Below, in pieces: positions 15,444 through 25,550 of a stretch of 64,000 bases of DNA. The stretch is from NCBI GenBank assembly GCA_013360445.1, contig JABWBP010000012.1, positions 1 to 64,000 on the forward strand. Reading direction: 5' to 3'. Origin of the DNA: Calditrichaceae bacterium. Its GTDB lineage: Bacteria; Calditrichota; Calditrichia; RBG-13-44-9; J075. The translations under genes and the position numbers were made by a program. The notes beneath the pieces were generated by a model, which worked only from the letters and a program-made list of their open reading frames with translations, had not been told where the DNA came from and searched no databases. Each line of letters opens with the position of its first letter. The stretch's first letter is position 1.

Positions 15444-18425
15444 ATGGTTGAAATCATTTCTCATTACCATATACTAAAAAAGTTGGGAAGCGGCGGAATG
15501 GGCGAGGTGTACCTGGCCGAGGATACCGAACTGCGCCGCAAAGTAGCCCTGAAGTTTTTTACCCCCCCGTCTCCCGGCGCCGCGGAAGCGAAGACCCGCT
15601 TCAAGCAGGAAGCGCAACTGGCCGCCTCGCTCAATCACCCCAATATCGTTACCATCTACGAAGTGGATGAATGGGAAGGCAAGCCCTACATTGCCATGGA
15701 GTACGTGGAGGGGAAAACCCTGCGGGAAGTGATTGAGAGCGCCGGCGGTTCCCCCCTGCCGATCGAGCGGGCGCTGGACATCGCCGCCCAGGTGTGCGAA
15801 GGGTTAAAGGAAGCCCACCGCAACGGCATCACCCACCGGGATCTCAAGCCGGATAATATCCTGATCGACAAGAACGGGCGGGTGAAAATCCTCGATTTCG
15901 GGCTGGCGAAGCTGAAAGGGGCGGTAAAAATCACTAAAGACTCCACCCGCATGGGCACACCGGGGTACATGTCCCCCGAACAGATCACCGGCGCGGAGGT
16001 AGATCACCGCTCGGATATTTTTTCCTTCGGGGTCATTCTCTACGAGATGCTCAGCGGAAAACTCCCGTTTGCCGGGGAACGGGATATCTCGATTTTTTAC
16101 AGCATCCTCAACGAAGACCCCCGCCCGCTTTCCCAATACCGACCGGAAACTCCGGAATGGCTCTGCCAGATAGTGGAGCGCGCCTTGCAAAAAAACACCG
16201 GCCAGCGCTTCCCCTCCACCGATGAAATATTGGCGCGGTTGAGCAACGGCGCTGCTCGATCCCCAATTTCAACCGTTTCGACGCCGCTTCCAAAACTCCC
16301 CGAAGCCCCCGCCCGCCGGGTATGGCGCGCCGGGATGATTGCCGGGGCGGTGTTGTTGCTGGCCCTGGCGGCGGTTTCCTACTGGTATCGCCTGAAGCAA
16401 CAGCCTCCCCAGACGGCCGGGACAACCGTCTCTTTTCAGAAAGAAATCGCAGTGATGCCGTTCTCCGTAAGCGGCGACGCAGAATACAGCTACCTGGCCG
16501 AGGGGATGGCGCAGCTTCTCAGCACGAAATTAGACGGGGCCGGGGAACTGCGCGTGGTCAATCCCCGGGTAGTGCTGAACGCCATCAGCCGAAACAAAAC
16601 CGTTCTTCCTCCTCCGGAATTAGGCGCGGTGATCGCCAAACAATCAGGGGCAAATTACTTCATCTGGGGGACTTTGCTGGCTATCGAAGGCAAGATGTCC
16701 CTGGAGGCTTCCCTGTACGCGGCCAACGAACCCGCCGCCCCTCTCGCGCAAGTGCAGACGGAAGCCCGCGCCGCGGAGTTGTTCGATATGGTGGATAACT
16801 TAGCCGCCCGCCTGCTGGCCGGGCTGGTGAACTCCCCCTACAATCGCACCAAACGCTTGGCGGCGATTACCACTCAATCCCTCCCGGCGCTCAAAGCATT
16901 TTTAGTGGGAGAAAGCCGTTTTCGCTCCGGGGATTACCAGGAAGCGCTGCAGTCTTACGAGGAAGCGGTTTCCCACGATCCCGGCTTTGCCCTGGCCTAC
17001 TACCGCACCAGTTTGGCGGCGGATTGGCTTACCCGCCCGGACCTGGCCCGCGCCGCGGCGGAAAAAGCGGTTCAACACAGCGAGCGTCTCTCCGAGAGCG
17101 ACCGGCTGCTGTTAGAAGCCTTCCTGGCCTGGCAAACCGGGGCGGCCGCCCGGGCGGAGCGGCTCTACCGCACCATCGTGGGAACCAACCGGGATGATAT
17201 TGAAGCGTGGTACCAGTTAGGCGAGGTGCTTTTCCATTACGGGCCGCTGCAAGGAAAATCCGTTTCCGAAGCCCGGCAGGCGTTCGAGCAGGTGATCTCC
17301 CTGGAGTCGCATCATATTTTAGCGCTCTGGCACCTGGCGCGCATCGCCGCGGTCGAAAACCGGCCGGCGGAGGTCTCTTCGCTGGTGGATTTGATCGTCA
17401 CGCTCCAACCCGCGGGGCAGCGGGAATTGGAAATTCAGGCGCTGCGGGGATTTTCCGCCGGCGATCCGAAGTCGCAGGCGCAAATTATCAAGGAACTGAG
17501 AGAGGGACAGGATTACGCCATTGTGCTGGCGGCCTGGAACGTGGCGGTGTACATCCAAAAACTGGGCGATGCGGAGAGGCTGGCCGGGATGCTGCTCGAT
17601 CCGCTGCGCTCCCCGGAAGTAAAAGCGCTGGGACATCTCATTCTGGCGCACCTGGCCCTGGCGCAGGGAAAACGCCAGGCCGCACAAAAAGAGCTTGAAA
17701 CCGCCCGCCAGTTCGACCGCCTCTCCGCCCTGGAATACCAGGCTTACTTTGCGACCCTTCCGTTTTATCCCGCCGATTCGAACAAACGCCGAGAACTGCA
17801 AGCGCAACTGGAAACTTTTACATCCGCCGAGGTTCCCCGGAACCTGACCCCGAGCATCTTTTTCACGGTTCACAACGATTTGCACCCGGCGATCATTGCC
17901 TACCTCGCCGGTATGATGAACGCCCTGGAGCAAAAAGCAGAGCGGGCCGGGCAGTTTTGCAATCTCCTGGAGCGCACGGCCGGGCAGCCGGAAACAGTCG
18001 CCCTGGCAGGGGACCTCAGCCTGGCCGTGCGGGCGCAGATCGCCTTGCGGCAAAACCAGACCCTTCAGGCCCTGGCGCTGCTGCGGCAGCGGCGGCAGCA
18101 GAGCTGGTACGGATTTACCATCGCTTCCCCCTTCTACTCCCAGGCAGCGGCGCGCTTTATGGAAGCGGAATTGTTATTTTCTTTGAATCGCTTCGCAGAA
18201 GCAATCCCGCTCTATAATTCCTTTGCCGAATATTCCTTTTACGATCTGATTTTTCTCTCCCCTTCACAGCGGAGGTTGGGGCAGATTTACGAACAAACCG
18301 GGCAACCGGAACTGGCGATCGAGCACTACCGGCGCTTCACGGAACTATGGAGGGAGTGCGAGCCGGAATTTCGCCCGCAGCTTGAAGAAGTGCAAAACCG
18401 TCTCACCGCTTTGAAAGAGAAATAA
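15444..18425 (+). CDS. Ser/Thr protein kinase with TolB-like and TPR domains
   Basis: A 993-residue membrane-spanning kinase. The kinase domain (1-265) has the glycine loop GSGGMGEVY (15-23), the ATP-binding Lys37, HRDLKPDN (131-138) with catalytic Asp133, DFG (151-153) and GTPGYMSPEQ (171-180). A single transmembrane segment follows near residues 295-315. Next is a domain (about 330-460) beginning EIAVMPFSVSGDAEYSYLA, like the TolB or FlgO-type N-domain often fused to such kinases. The rest (about 470-990) is TPR repeats. It probably transmits an envelope or protein-binding signal by phosphorylation; the targets are unknown. Confidence 0.9.
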   Translation: MVEIISHYHILKKLGSGGMGEVYLAEDTELRRKVALKFFTPPSPGAAEAKTRFKQEAQLAASLNHPNIVTIYEVDEWEGKPYIAMEYVEGKTLREVIESAGGSPLPIERALDIAAQVCEGLKEAHRNGITHRDLKPDNILIDKNGRVKILDFGLAKLKGAVKITKDSTRMGTPGYMSPEQITGAEVDHRSDIFSFGVILYEMLSGKLPFAGERDISIFYSILNEDPRPLSQYRPETPEWLCQIVERALQKNTGQRFPSTDEILARLSNGAARSPISTVSTPLPKLPEAPARRVWRAGMIAGAVLLLALAAVSYWYRLKQQPPQTAGTTVSFQKEIAVMPFSVSGDAEYSYLAEGMAQLLSTKLDGAGELRVVNPRVVLNAISRNKTVLPPPELGAVIAKQSGANYFIWGTLLAIEGKMSLEASLYAANEPAAPLAQVQTEARAAELFDMVDNLAARLLAGLVNSPYNRTKRLAAITTQSLPALKAFLVGESRFRSGDYQEALQSYEEAVSHDPGFALAYYRTSLAADWLTRPDLARAAAEKAVQHSERLSESDRLLLEAFLAWQTGAAARAERLYRTIVGTNRDDIEAWYQLGEVLFHYGPLQGKSVSEARQAFEQVISLESHHILALWHLARIAAVENRPAEVSSLVDLIVTLQPAGQRELEIQALRGFSAGDPKSQAQIIKELREGQDYAIVLAAWNVAVYIQKLGDAERLAGMLLDPLRSPEVKALGHLILAHLALAQGKRQAAQKELETARQFDRLSALEYQAYFATLPFYPADSNKRRELQAQLETFTSAEVPRNLTPSIFFTVHNDLHPAIIAYLAGMMNALEQKAERAGQFCNLLERTAGQPETVALAGDLSLAVRAQIALRQNQTLQALALLRQRRQQSWYGFTIASPFYSQAAARFMEAELLFSLNRFAEAIPLYNSFAEYSFYDLIFLSPSQRRLGQIYEQTGQPELAIEHYRRFTELWRECEPEFRPQLEEVQNRLTALKEK

Positions 18426-18426
18426 C

Positions 18427-18551
18427 GGTGTTCATGTGCCCAGGTGTTCAGGTATTCAGGTGTTCGAGTAGGGTGAGCTGCTGGACACCTGCACACATAA
18501 ATAACTGGCCGCTCGAACACATGAACACTTGAACACACAAAAACTCAAAAA
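18427..18551. repeat. Two-armed 8-bp word array (GGTGTTCA/TGAACACC)
   Basis: The left arm (18427-18466) reads GGTGTTCA, TGTGCCCA, GGTGTTCA, GGTATTCA, GGTGTTCG. The right arm (18512-18551) reads CTCGAACA, CATGAACA, CTTGAACA, CACAAAAA, CTCAAAAA. It begins two bases after the kinase stop and ends just before the next start codon. Confidence 0.82.
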
Positions 18552-18553
18552 CC

Positions 18554-20065
18554 ATGAATACCCCTGCTTCCCATGAAAAAGCCCTGGCGCAGCTTCGGGC
18601 GCTGAACCGGCTGGCGGAAGTGATCAGCTCTACCCCGGACGTGGAGAAGATGCTGCAAACGATCCTTCTGGAGGCCCTGAACCTCACTGATGCCGGGGAG
18701 GGCGCCATTCTCTCCCTGTCCGAGGAAGAGCTGCGACCCATGCATACCCTCTTCAAATCCGCCGACAGCCGGAACGGGGCGCTCAATTCCGCTTTCAGCG
18801 ACATGATTGGGGGCTGGATTTTGAAGCACCAGACCCACTTGCTGGTGGATAGGTTTGCGGAAGATTCCCGCTTTCAGCACGCCCGCGGTTGGTTCCCCAA
18901 CATCCAGGCGGTGCTGGCGGTACCGATGAAAGTGCAAAATCGAATCACGGGCATCATTATTCTCACCAAAAAGATTCCCTTTGCAACGGATGAGTTAGAA
19001 TTGCTGGCCATTGTGGCGGCGCAGTGCGGGCAATTGTTAGAAAATGCCAAACACTTTGCACAAGTGTACCAGGAAAATTTGTCCCTCCGCAAGGCGGTGG
19101 AACGGCAGTACGATTTTCAAGGGATCATCGGCGGCAGCCCCGGCATGGTGCGGGTGTTCGATTTGCTGGAGCGCATCATTCCCGGGGAAGCGCGGGTATT
19201 GATCCGGGGAGAAAGCGGAACCGGCAAGGAGCTGATTGCTAAAATCATTCATTACAACGGCCCTCGCAAGCAGAAACCCTTCATCGCGGTGGATTGCGGG
19301 GCGTTGCCGGAGAACCTTTTGGAGAGTGAATTCTTCGGCCACGTGAAGGGCGCGTTTACCGGGGCGATCAGCGACAAAAAAGGGTTATTCGAGACGGCGC
19401 ACCAGGGCACTCTGTTTTTAGATGAGATTGCCAATACCACGCCCAATTTTCAGGCCCGGCTGCTGCGCGCCATTCAGGAAGGAGAAATCAAACCGGTGGG
19501 CGCTGCCGCCGCCCGCAAGGTGGACGTGCGAATCATCGCGGCCACCGGCACCCGGCTGCCGGAGCGGGTGGCCGCCGGGGAATTCCGCGAAGACCTCTAC
19601 TACCGCCTGAACGTGATCGCCGTGGATTTGCCGCCCTTGCGGGAGCGCCGGGAAGACATTCCCCTGTTAGCGGATCATTTTCTGAAAAAATTTACCGAAA
19701 AGAATCAAAAAAGCTGCCGGGGCTTCGACGCCGCCGCCATGCGCCTGTTAGAAAGCCACGACTGGCCGGGAAACATCCGGGAGTTGGAAAACGTGGTAGA
19801 GCGGGCGGTGGCGCTGGCCGGCCCGGGGGAGCAATTCCTCTCCCCGGCGCTTTTGCCGGAGGCGCTGGCCCGATCCGGCGGCGCGCTGGCAGACGCGCTG
19901 CGGCAAAACAGCGGAAAACTCCCTGAAACCGTGGAATTGCTGGAACGCCGTATGATTGCCGAGGCGCTGAACGCCCACGCCGGCAACCGCACCACAACCG
20001 CGGAGGCCTTAGGCATCACCCGCCAGACTTTGATTGCGAAGATTAAGAAGTATAGATTGGAATAA
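18554..20065 (+). CDS. GAF-domain sigma-54 activator (NtrC family)
   Basis: A 503-residue enhancer-binding protein that opens sigma-54 promoters. Residues 12-160 are a GAF sensor domain. The AAA+ domain has Walker A GESGTGKE (219-226), the sigma-54 contact loop GAFTGA (266-271) and Walker B TLFLDEI. The C-terminus ends in a Fis-type helix-turn-helix ([20 protein letters not shown]). There is no receiver domain, so it is controlled through GAF ligand binding rather than phosphorylation. No clear -24/-12 promoter was seen nearby, so its targets may lie outside the window. Confidence 0.93.
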   Translation: MNTPASHEKALAQLRALNRLAEVISSTPDVEKMLQTILLEALNLTDAGEGAILSLSEEELRPMHTLFKSADSRNGALNSAFSDMIGGWILKHQTHLLVDRFAEDSRFQHARGWFPNIQAVLAVPMKVQNRITGIIILTKKIPFATDELELLAIVAAQCGQLLENAKHFAQVYQENLSLRKAVERQYDFQGIIGGSPGMVRVFDLLERIIPGEARVLIRGESGTGKELIAKIIHYNGPRKQKPFIAVDCGALPENLLESEFFGHVKGAFTGAISDKKGLFETAHQGTLFLDEIANTTPNFQARLLRAIQEGEIKPVGAAAARKVDVRIIAATGTRLPERVAAGEFREDLYYRLNVIAVDLPPLRERREDIPLLADHFLKKFTEKNQKSCRGFDAAAMRLLESHDWPGNIRELENVVERAVALAGPGEQFLSPALLPEALARSGGALADALRQNSGKLPETVELLERRMIAEALNAHAGNRTTTAEALGITRQTLIAKIKKYRLE

Positions 20066-20066
20066 A

Positions 20067-20118
20067 TGGAGTGCAAAACTGAAGTTTTGCTCCAAAGGAG
20101 CCGCCTCGTGGCACTCCA
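20067..20118. repeat. 52-bp nested palindromic element
   Basis: Outer arms TGGAGTGC (20067-20074) and GCACTCCA (20111-20118) enclose two small hairpins: CAAAACTGAAGTTTTG (20074-20089) and GCTCCAAAGGAGC (20089-20101). Parts of this unit recur at 6758, 38343 and 53673. Confidence 0.75.
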
Positions 20119-20122
20119 GCAC

Positions 20123-20458
20123 TTACTGCTCATTTGCTATCACCCATTTTTCATCTAACTCTACGATCTTCGGTGGCCGGGTCGGAATAAATACCGGCCT
20201 GCCGGTAAGCAGTCCCTCGCTGCCGATATGCTCATCCACCTCCGGCCAGTGAATACCGTAACCTGCGTCAATTACTCTCCAATTGGCGCGTTGCTGCACC
20301 GTTGCATTCAACAGCCGGGGAAACCACCACAACGGCGCGGAAATACTCCGACCATCCATCAATTCAACAATTAGTTTCTCATCGTCGATCGTTAATTCCT
20401 TAACGCGCAGATCAATTTTAAAATTTTTGATTTTATCAATTGCCCGGGAAGTATTCAT
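20123..20458 (-). CDS. DUF2442 domain protein
   Basis: A 111-residue protein with the DUF2442 pattern: a short N-terminal strand region, DDEKLIVELMDGRSISAPL and FPRLLNA followed by WRVIDAGYGIHWPEVDEHIG. DUF2442 proteins are often the second gene of small toxin-antitoxin-like pairs with DUF4160, but no DUF4160 gene lies beside this copy. It has a GGAGAG ribosome site 10 bases upstream and is the only minus-strand gene in this part of the window. The molecular function is unknown. Confidence 0.85.
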   Translation of the reverse strand: MNTSRAIDKIKNFKIDLRVKELTIDDEKLIVELMDGRSISAPLWWFPRLLNATVQQRANWRVIDAGYGIHWPEVDEHIGSEGLLTGRPVFIPTRPPKIVELDEKWVIANEQ

Positions 20459-20882
20459 TCCATCTCTCCAATAAAAATTCTCGATACCTGATCCTAATTT
20501 TAAGGGAAAAGACTCATTTGCGACTCTTTTGCTGTCAAATCATTTAACAATCGCACCGTCAAATTCTTTGACAGTTTTAACAGATTATATTCCAAAAACT
20601 TACCTCATCTCCCTTCCTCCCCTGCTGATAGAGTTTTGACACCTCCCCTCCCCTATTCCTGGGCAGAATCGCCATCTCCGGGTTAAAAGCCGTACACATT
20701 AAGTCAATAAAATTAATGAATTAGCGCTTCCACGCCACATTTCCCCATTTCCTGGCATTCTGTTTGTCAAACCTGTTGCAGCCCATGATGGCGAATAAAG
20801 ACCGGCAAACCGGTCTCGTTTCGGAGCGCGCCCGAATAAATCGCCGATAGATGTTAAATTTAACCCGATATAAGGAGTAAGC
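20459..20882. other. 424-bp divergent intergenic region
   Basis: This region lies between the divergent DUF2442 and DUF4331 genes. It is AT-rich, contains repeated TCAAAT/TTGACA words between 20530 and 20575, and has a 7-bp hairpin AGACCGG-CAAA-CCGGTCT at about 20798-20815. No gene is supported. Promoters for both neighbours are expected here but none has a clean 17-bp spacing. Confidence 0.5.
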
Positions 20883-23069
20883 ATGAAGAAGTTCAGTTTT
20901 TTGATTGCCGCCATGCTGGGGGTATTGATAATCCTGACGCTTCCCGCGCCGCTGCCGGCCAGCAGCCACCGGGAAGCGCCCCTGATCAGCGCCGATCCCC
21001 TGGCAGATAATACCGATTTGTATATCTTCCGCGCCCCCGACGATCCGAATATGGTCGTCATCGTGGCGAATTATATTCCCCTGGAACTGCCGGAAGGCGG
21101 TCCCAACTACGCCACTTTCGGCGAGGGAATTCGCTACGAGATTCATATTAAAAATCAAACCAGCGTCGGCCCCCTGGGAAGCGCGAAGGATGACATTACC
21201 TACCGGTTCATCTTCACCCAGGTGAATGAAGACCCCACCACTTTCTTCAACATCCGGCTGGGGATGCAAAACCTGAAAACCACCTACGTCGCGGAGAAGA
21301 GCACCGACGGCGGGGCGACATTTTATCCGATTGTCAGCAACGGCATCGTACCCCCCAACAATATCGGGCCGCGCTCCATCGAAGGCGGGGCGGGATTGAA
21401 TACTTCCTACGCCTCGCTGGTGCAGAACGCCATTGCCACGGCTTCCAGCGGGGAAATCATTTTCTGCGGCCCCCGCGACGATGTTTTCTTCGTGGACCTG
21501 GGCGGGGTGTTCGACCTGGGGCAAACCCGCAGCGCTTTCGGAACCGATCCTTCCAATCCTAACAACGCCCGCGACGCGGTAGCCGGCTTCAATACCCACT
21601 CCATCGTTATGAAGATTCCCATCAGCAACTTGCAGAAGGACGGCCTGCCGGTAAGCCAGGCGAGCAGCATCCTGGATCCCAATTTCGTAATCGGGGTGTG
21701 GGCTTCCGCCAGCCGCCAGCAGATCCGGGTTCTCTCCCCGGTTGGCGCTCCCCCCATCCATAGCGGACCCTGGATTCAGGTCTCCCGGTTAGGTATGCCC
21801 CTGGCCAACGAAGCGGTGATTCCCATCGGTGAAAAGGATTACTGGAACGCGGTTAGCCCCTACAGCGTCGATGAGCAGAACTTCGTGGCCTTCTATGCCA
21901 ACCCGGAAATCGGCCTGTACATGGATGACAGCAAGTTCGGCGGGGCGGTTCCGGCGCTGGCGGCGCTGCGGATTCAATCCGCGTCTTATCCCGCCATCGG
22001 GGTGATTCCCGGCTACAGCGCCCCCGGATTCGATTTCCGTAACGGAAAAGACGGCGCGTTTGCCGCGGCCTTCATCCCCGGGATTAATTTCAGCGGAACC
22101 GCCATTGCCGTGCCCACCGGCCCGGCTGCGCCGGGAATGCCCATTCAGACCGCCCTGGTAGCGCCCGGGGAACCGCGCCGGGCGGATATTTTCCCGATTT
22201 TCTACTTCGGGGTGCCGGCGCTGAAGCCCTACGAGTTAGCGACTGGCAAAACCGGCGGGCCGCTCAGCAAGGGGAAGCCGTTCATCCACAACTTCCTGCC
22301 CATTACCAGCGATAACGGGGTTCTCTACGGCGGGGACCTGCTGCGCCTCAACATGGCCACCCCGGCGACCGACCGCAGCAGCACGGAATTCCAGCAAAAC
22401 GCCCGCATGGGCTTGATCCGCGCCGCAGTGCTCGGCTTGACCGATCCGGCTTACGCCGATACCACCCTCCAGGCCATTGCGCACATGGACGGCTTTCCCA
22501 ACGGCCGCCGCCTGGAAGACGACGTGACCACCATCGCCCTGCAGGCCTTAGGCGGGCTGGTGCTGGCCGCGGTGGGATTCCCCTTCGATGACGCAATTGC
22601 GCCGGATTATTCCGACCTGGCTTCCCCGAATCTGGTCGCGGAGTTGACCTACAACGCCGGGCCGACCGCCAACGATCTGCCCATCCTGGCCAGCTTCCCC
22701 TACCTGCCGGATCCCCACCGCGGGTATGACTACGTGAAGCAACTGACCGCCGCTCCCCCGGCGGGCACGGTCGGGATTTCTTCCCCCATGGGTTTGAGCG
22801 TGCCGAGAGGATTCATTTTAGAGCAAAATTACCCCAATCCTTTCAACCCTTCCACCACCATCAAATACCAGATTTCTAAAGCGGATATGGTGCGCCTGCG
22901 GGTGTTCGATACCCTGGGGCGGGAAGTAGCCACCCTGGTGAACGAGCGCCAGCCGGTCGGGATTCACACCGTTAACTGGGAAGCCCGGGGTCTGGCCAGC
23001 GGAACCTATTTCTACCGCCTGGAAGTGGGAAATGATTTCGTTACCAAGAAATCGGTTTTGTTGAAGTAG
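20883..23069 (+). CDS. Secreted DUF4331 protein with T9SS sorting domain
   Basis: A 728-residue secreted protein with a signal peptide ending PLPAS. The mature protein starts SSHREAPLISADPLADNTD, the DUF4331 hallmark, and the DUF4331 fold extends to about residue 620. The last 85 residues are a T9SS sorting domain (NYPNPFNPSTTIKYQIS, TLGREVATLV, SGTYFYRLEVG). It should be displayed on the cell surface. The function of DUF4331 is not established. The strong ribosome site is AAGGAGTAAGC. It is followed by a TPR protein and a small exported protein that probably form one unit with it. Confidence 0.9.
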   Translation: MKKFSFLIAAMLGVLIILTLPAPLPASSHREAPLISADPLADNTDLYIFRAPDDPNMVVIVANYIPLELPEGGPNYATFGEGIRYEIHIKNQTSVGPLGSAKDDITYRFIFTQVNEDPTTFFNIRLGMQNLKTTYVAEKSTDGGATFYPIVSNGIVPPNNIGPRSIEGGAGLNTSYASLVQNAIATASSGEIIFCGPRDDVFFVDLGGVFDLGQTRSAFGTDPSNPNNARDAVAGFNTHSIVMKIPISNLQKDGLPVSQASSILDPNFVIGVWASASRQQIRVLSPVGAPPIHSGPWIQVSRLGMPLANEAVIPIGEKDYWNAVSPYSVDEQNFVAFYANPEIGLYMDDSKFGGAVPALAALRIQSASYPAIGVIPGYSAPGFDFRNGKDGAFAAAFIPGINFSGTAIAVPTGPAAPGMPIQTALVAPGEPRRADIFPIFYFGVPALKPYELATGKTGGPLSKGKPFIHNFLPITSDNGVLYGGDLLRLNMATPATDRSSTEFQQNARMGLIRAAVLGLTDPAYADTTLQAIAHMDGFPNGRRLEDDVTTIALQALGGLVLAAVGFPFDDAIAPDYSDLASPNLVAELTYNAGPTANDLPILASFPYLPDPHRGYDYVKQLTAAPPAGTVGISSPMGLSVPRGFILEQNYPNPFNPSTTIKYQISKADMVRLRVFDTLGREVATLVNERQPVGIHTVNWEARGLASGTYFYRLEVGNDFVTKKSVLLK

Positions 23070-23086
23070 AACTGAGATTTTCGGTG

Positions 23087-23137
23087 GGATAATGGATACC
23101 GGATACCGGATTAAAAAAATATTCCGGTATCCGGTAT
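23087..23137. repeat. Two-armed 7-bp word array (GGATACC/CCGGTAT)
   Basis: GGATAAT, GGATACC, GGATACC, GGATTAA (23087-23114) is followed by CCGGTAT, CCGGTAT (23124-23137). This compact copy has only a short spacer and follows the DUF4331 stop by 17 bases. Confidence 0.75.
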
Positions 23138-23181
23138 CGCCTGAGACAATTTTGTAAAAGTGGATTTGAATTGGAGATACA

Positions 23182-24546
23182 ATGCGCACTAAAAAACTGC
23201 TCATGATCGGAATTATCGGGTTGCTGGTGGGAGGCAGCGCACTTTACCTGGCGCTTAGCCGCCCGGAATCGGCGCAGGAGATTCCCACTCTTTCTCCCCG
23301 TTCCGCCGCATCTCAGAATTCCGCAGAGTTCGCAAGCCTTTTGCAAAAGGTGGAAAATTACCGCAGCGAAATTCGCCAGCGCCCGGAAGTCATTCGGAAT
23401 TATGTAGAGCTGGCCTGGATTTTCTTGCAGGAGGGCCGCGTTAGCGGAAATCAAGATGAATATCATCCGAAAGCGCAATGGTTGATTGATGAGGCGCTGC
23501 GCCGCGAGCCGGAAAATTTTGAAGCAACCATTACCAAAGCCTCTATGCTGTTAACCCTTCATCAATTTGCCGCGGCGCGCGACCTGGCTTTGAAGGCCAT
23601 TTCCGGCAATTCTTATAACGCTTTTGCTTACGGGGTGCTCACCGACGCGTACGGGGAATTGGGAGAATACGAAAAAGCGGTGGAAGCCTGCGATAAAATG
23701 TCGAGCATCCGCCCGGATTTGCGCTCCTACTCCCGGGCCTCTTACTTGCGGGAACTGCACGGCGATATGGCCGGCGCTATCGAAGCGATGCGCATGGCGG
23801 TGTCTGCCGGCGCGGCAATTCCGGAAAACGTGAACTGGTGCCGGGTGCATCTGGGGCATCTCTATTTCCAGCAGGGAGATTTGGCATCGGCGGAACAGCA
23901 CTACCAGGCGGCGTTGGCCGCAATGCCGGATTACAGCCCGGCCCTGGCGGGGATCGGCCAGGTAGCGGCGGCGCGGGGAAATTACCCGGAAGCCATCAGC
24001 GCCTATCAAAAAGCAATAGAAGCGCAGTCCATTGGGGAACACCTGCTCGCCCTGGCGGAAGTGTATGAAGCAGCCGGGATGCCGGAACAGGCTCGCAAAG
24101 AATACGACGCCGCGCTGGCGCTGTTAAATGAGGAGTTGAAAAAAGGCATGGACGTGGCGGATGAGGTCGCCCACGCCCTGAATCGCTGCGGGAAGGAACC
24201 GGAGCGGGCGCTGCGGCTGGCCCGGGAAGTGCAGCGACGCCGCCCCACGGTCAACATCGCCGATATCCTGGCCTGGGCGCTTTACAACGCCGGCAAATAT
24301 GCCGAGGCGCGGGAAGCGATCACCCATGCGCTGCGTTTAGAAACCAAGTACGCCCGCTTTTATTACCACGCCGGGATGATCGAGCATCGCTTAGGCAACA
24401 CGGAGGCGAGCCGCAAGTACCTCAAACAGGCGCTGGCGATCAATCCCTATTTTTCAGTGCTCGACGCCGGGATTGCCCGGCAAACTTTGGAAAAAATTGA
24501 AACTGCCGCAACAAATGTTCCGGCTTCGGAGGTAAACGCGCTATGA
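23182..24546 (+). CDS. Membrane-anchored TPR protein
   Basis: A 454-residue protein with an N-terminal signal anchor (residues 4-24) and about nine TPR-like repeats, for example YEKAVEACDKMSSIRPDLRS, YPEAISAYQKAIEA and AGKYAEAREAITHALRLETK. It is probably periplasmic and binds another protein. It lies between the DUF4331 gene and a small exported protein whose start overlaps its stop (ATGA), which suggests a conserved three-gene unit. The ribosome site is GGAGATACA. Confidence 0.85.
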   Translation: MRTKKLLMIGIIGLLVGGSALYLALSRPESAQEIPTLSPRSAASQNSAEFASLLQKVENYRSEIRQRPEVIRNYVELAWIFLQEGRVSGNQDEYHPKAQWLIDEALRREPENFEATITKASMLLTLHQFAAARDLALKAISGNSYNAFAYGVLTDAYGELGEYEKAVEACDKMSSIRPDLRSYSRASYLRELHGDMAGAIEAMRMAVSAGAAIPENVNWCRVHLGHLYFQQGDLASAEQHYQAALAAMPDYSPALAGIGQVAAARGNYPEAISAYQKAIEAQSIGEHLLALAEVYEAAGMPEQARKEYDAALALLNEELKKGMDVADEVAHALNRCGKEPERALRLAREVQRRRPTVNIADILAWALYNAGKYAEAREAITHALRLETKYARFYYHAGMIEHRLGNTEASRKYLKQALAINPYFSVLDAGIARQTLEKIETAATNVPASEVNAL

Positions 24547-24950
24547 AAAAGTTTTCGATTCTCTCGATAGTTTTGATGTGCTCCTTTGCAACGTCTCTGC
24601 CGGGGCAGTCCTATTCCCTGCTTTCCCCAACGCCGTCGATGAAACATTGCCAACTGGATTTACGGATCGAGAAAGAGATGGCCATTTTAATCCCCCACCC
24701 GGATTTTCCTTACCTCATCACCTGGCTGGAAGTGGCGCTGGACGATACGACCTACCGGCTGCAGGCAGAGCGGCGCGAGGAAGGAGAGCTCTATTTCAAA
24801 ACGGATCTACTTTTTCAGGAACGATTTTTGAACGCCGGCAAGGTGCGGGTGCGGCTCATCGCCCCGGGAATTACTTGCAGCAAAATGATTGTGCCCGGCA
24901 AAAACGCTTCCGCACCTTTTGCAAAAAGGCCAGCGAACCATGGCCGATAA
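24543..24950 (+). CDS. Small exported protein
   Basis: A 135-residue protein with a signal peptide (cleavage near SLPGQS). The mature part is about 115 residues and contains two Cys (KHCQLDL and GITCSKMIV) that could form a disulfide. No family is recognised. It is translationally coupled to the preceding TPR gene. Confidence 0.7.
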   Translation: MKKFSILSIVLMCSFATSLPGQSYSLLSPTPSMKHCQLDLRIEKEMAILIPHPDFPYLITWLEVALDDTTYRLQAERREEGELYFKTDLLFQERFLNAGKVRVRLIAPGITCSKMIVPGKNASAPFAKRPANHGR

Positions 24951-25009
24951 AAATCTGAAATTTTCAAATGCCGGCGCTTAACCCGGCTGCCCTTGTGAAA
25001 TCTTACTTT

Positions 25010-25038
25010 TTGACGCCCCGCATTCCGTGAGGTATATT
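25010..25038 (+). promoter_or_regulatory. Sigma-70-type promoter
   Basis: TTGACG (25010-25015) and TATATT (25033-25038) are spaced by 17 bp, giving a leader of about 60 nt before the ATG at 25108. Confidence 0.7.
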
Positions 25039-25107
25039 TTCAACGCCCAATCGAGGAACTTGTCTGCATTACTACCACTCTGCAAATCAATAATCGGGAG
25101 ACCGAAG

Positions 25108-25521
25108 ATGAATAACCATTTAAAAACCGTATCGGCTATTTATGACGCCTTTGGCCGGGGAAATATTCCCGGCATCCTGGAACACCTTTCCGCGGATGTG
25201 CGCTGGGAAGAGTGGGCGGATAATACCGCCCAAAAAGCCGGGGTTCCCTGGCTACAGCCCCGCAACGGGAAGATGGAAGTGCCGGAATTTTTCAAAATTA
25301 TCGGCAGCCTCCGCTTCATAGACTTCCGGGTGCTATCCCTGATGGCCGGGGGCAACCAGGTAGCCGCGGAAATCATGCTCGAAGTAGAAATACCGGAAAC
25401 CGGCCGGCATTTTCGCGATGAAGAGATGCACCTCTGGACCTTTGACGAATATGGCAAAGTGATTCGCCTGAGACACTATACCGATACCGCCAAACACATG
25501 GCGGCGGCGGGGAAAGTATAA
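25108..25521 (+). CDS. SnoaL-like / NTF2-fold protein
   Basis: A 137-residue cytoplasmic protein started at the ATG with GGAGACCGAAG upstream. It has the NTF2/SnoaL pattern: a helix with IYDAFGRGNIPGILEHLSAD followed by VRWEEW, then strands ending in FDEYGKVIRLRHYTDTA. Members are ketosteroid-isomerase-like or simply ligand-binding; no catalytic pair can be assigned. It has its own promoter and precedes a secreted hydrolase by 29 bp, so the two may be co-transcribed. Confidence 0.82.
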   Translation: MNNHLKTVSAIYDAFGRGNIPGILEHLSADVRWEEWADNTAQKAGVPWLQPRNGKMEVPEFFKIIGSLRFIDFRVLSLMAGGNQVAAEIMLEVEIPETGRHFRDEEMHLWTFDEYGKVIRLRHYTDTAKHMAAAGKV

Positions 25522-25550
25522 CAAAGCTTCCCGGATAATGGAGGTATAAA

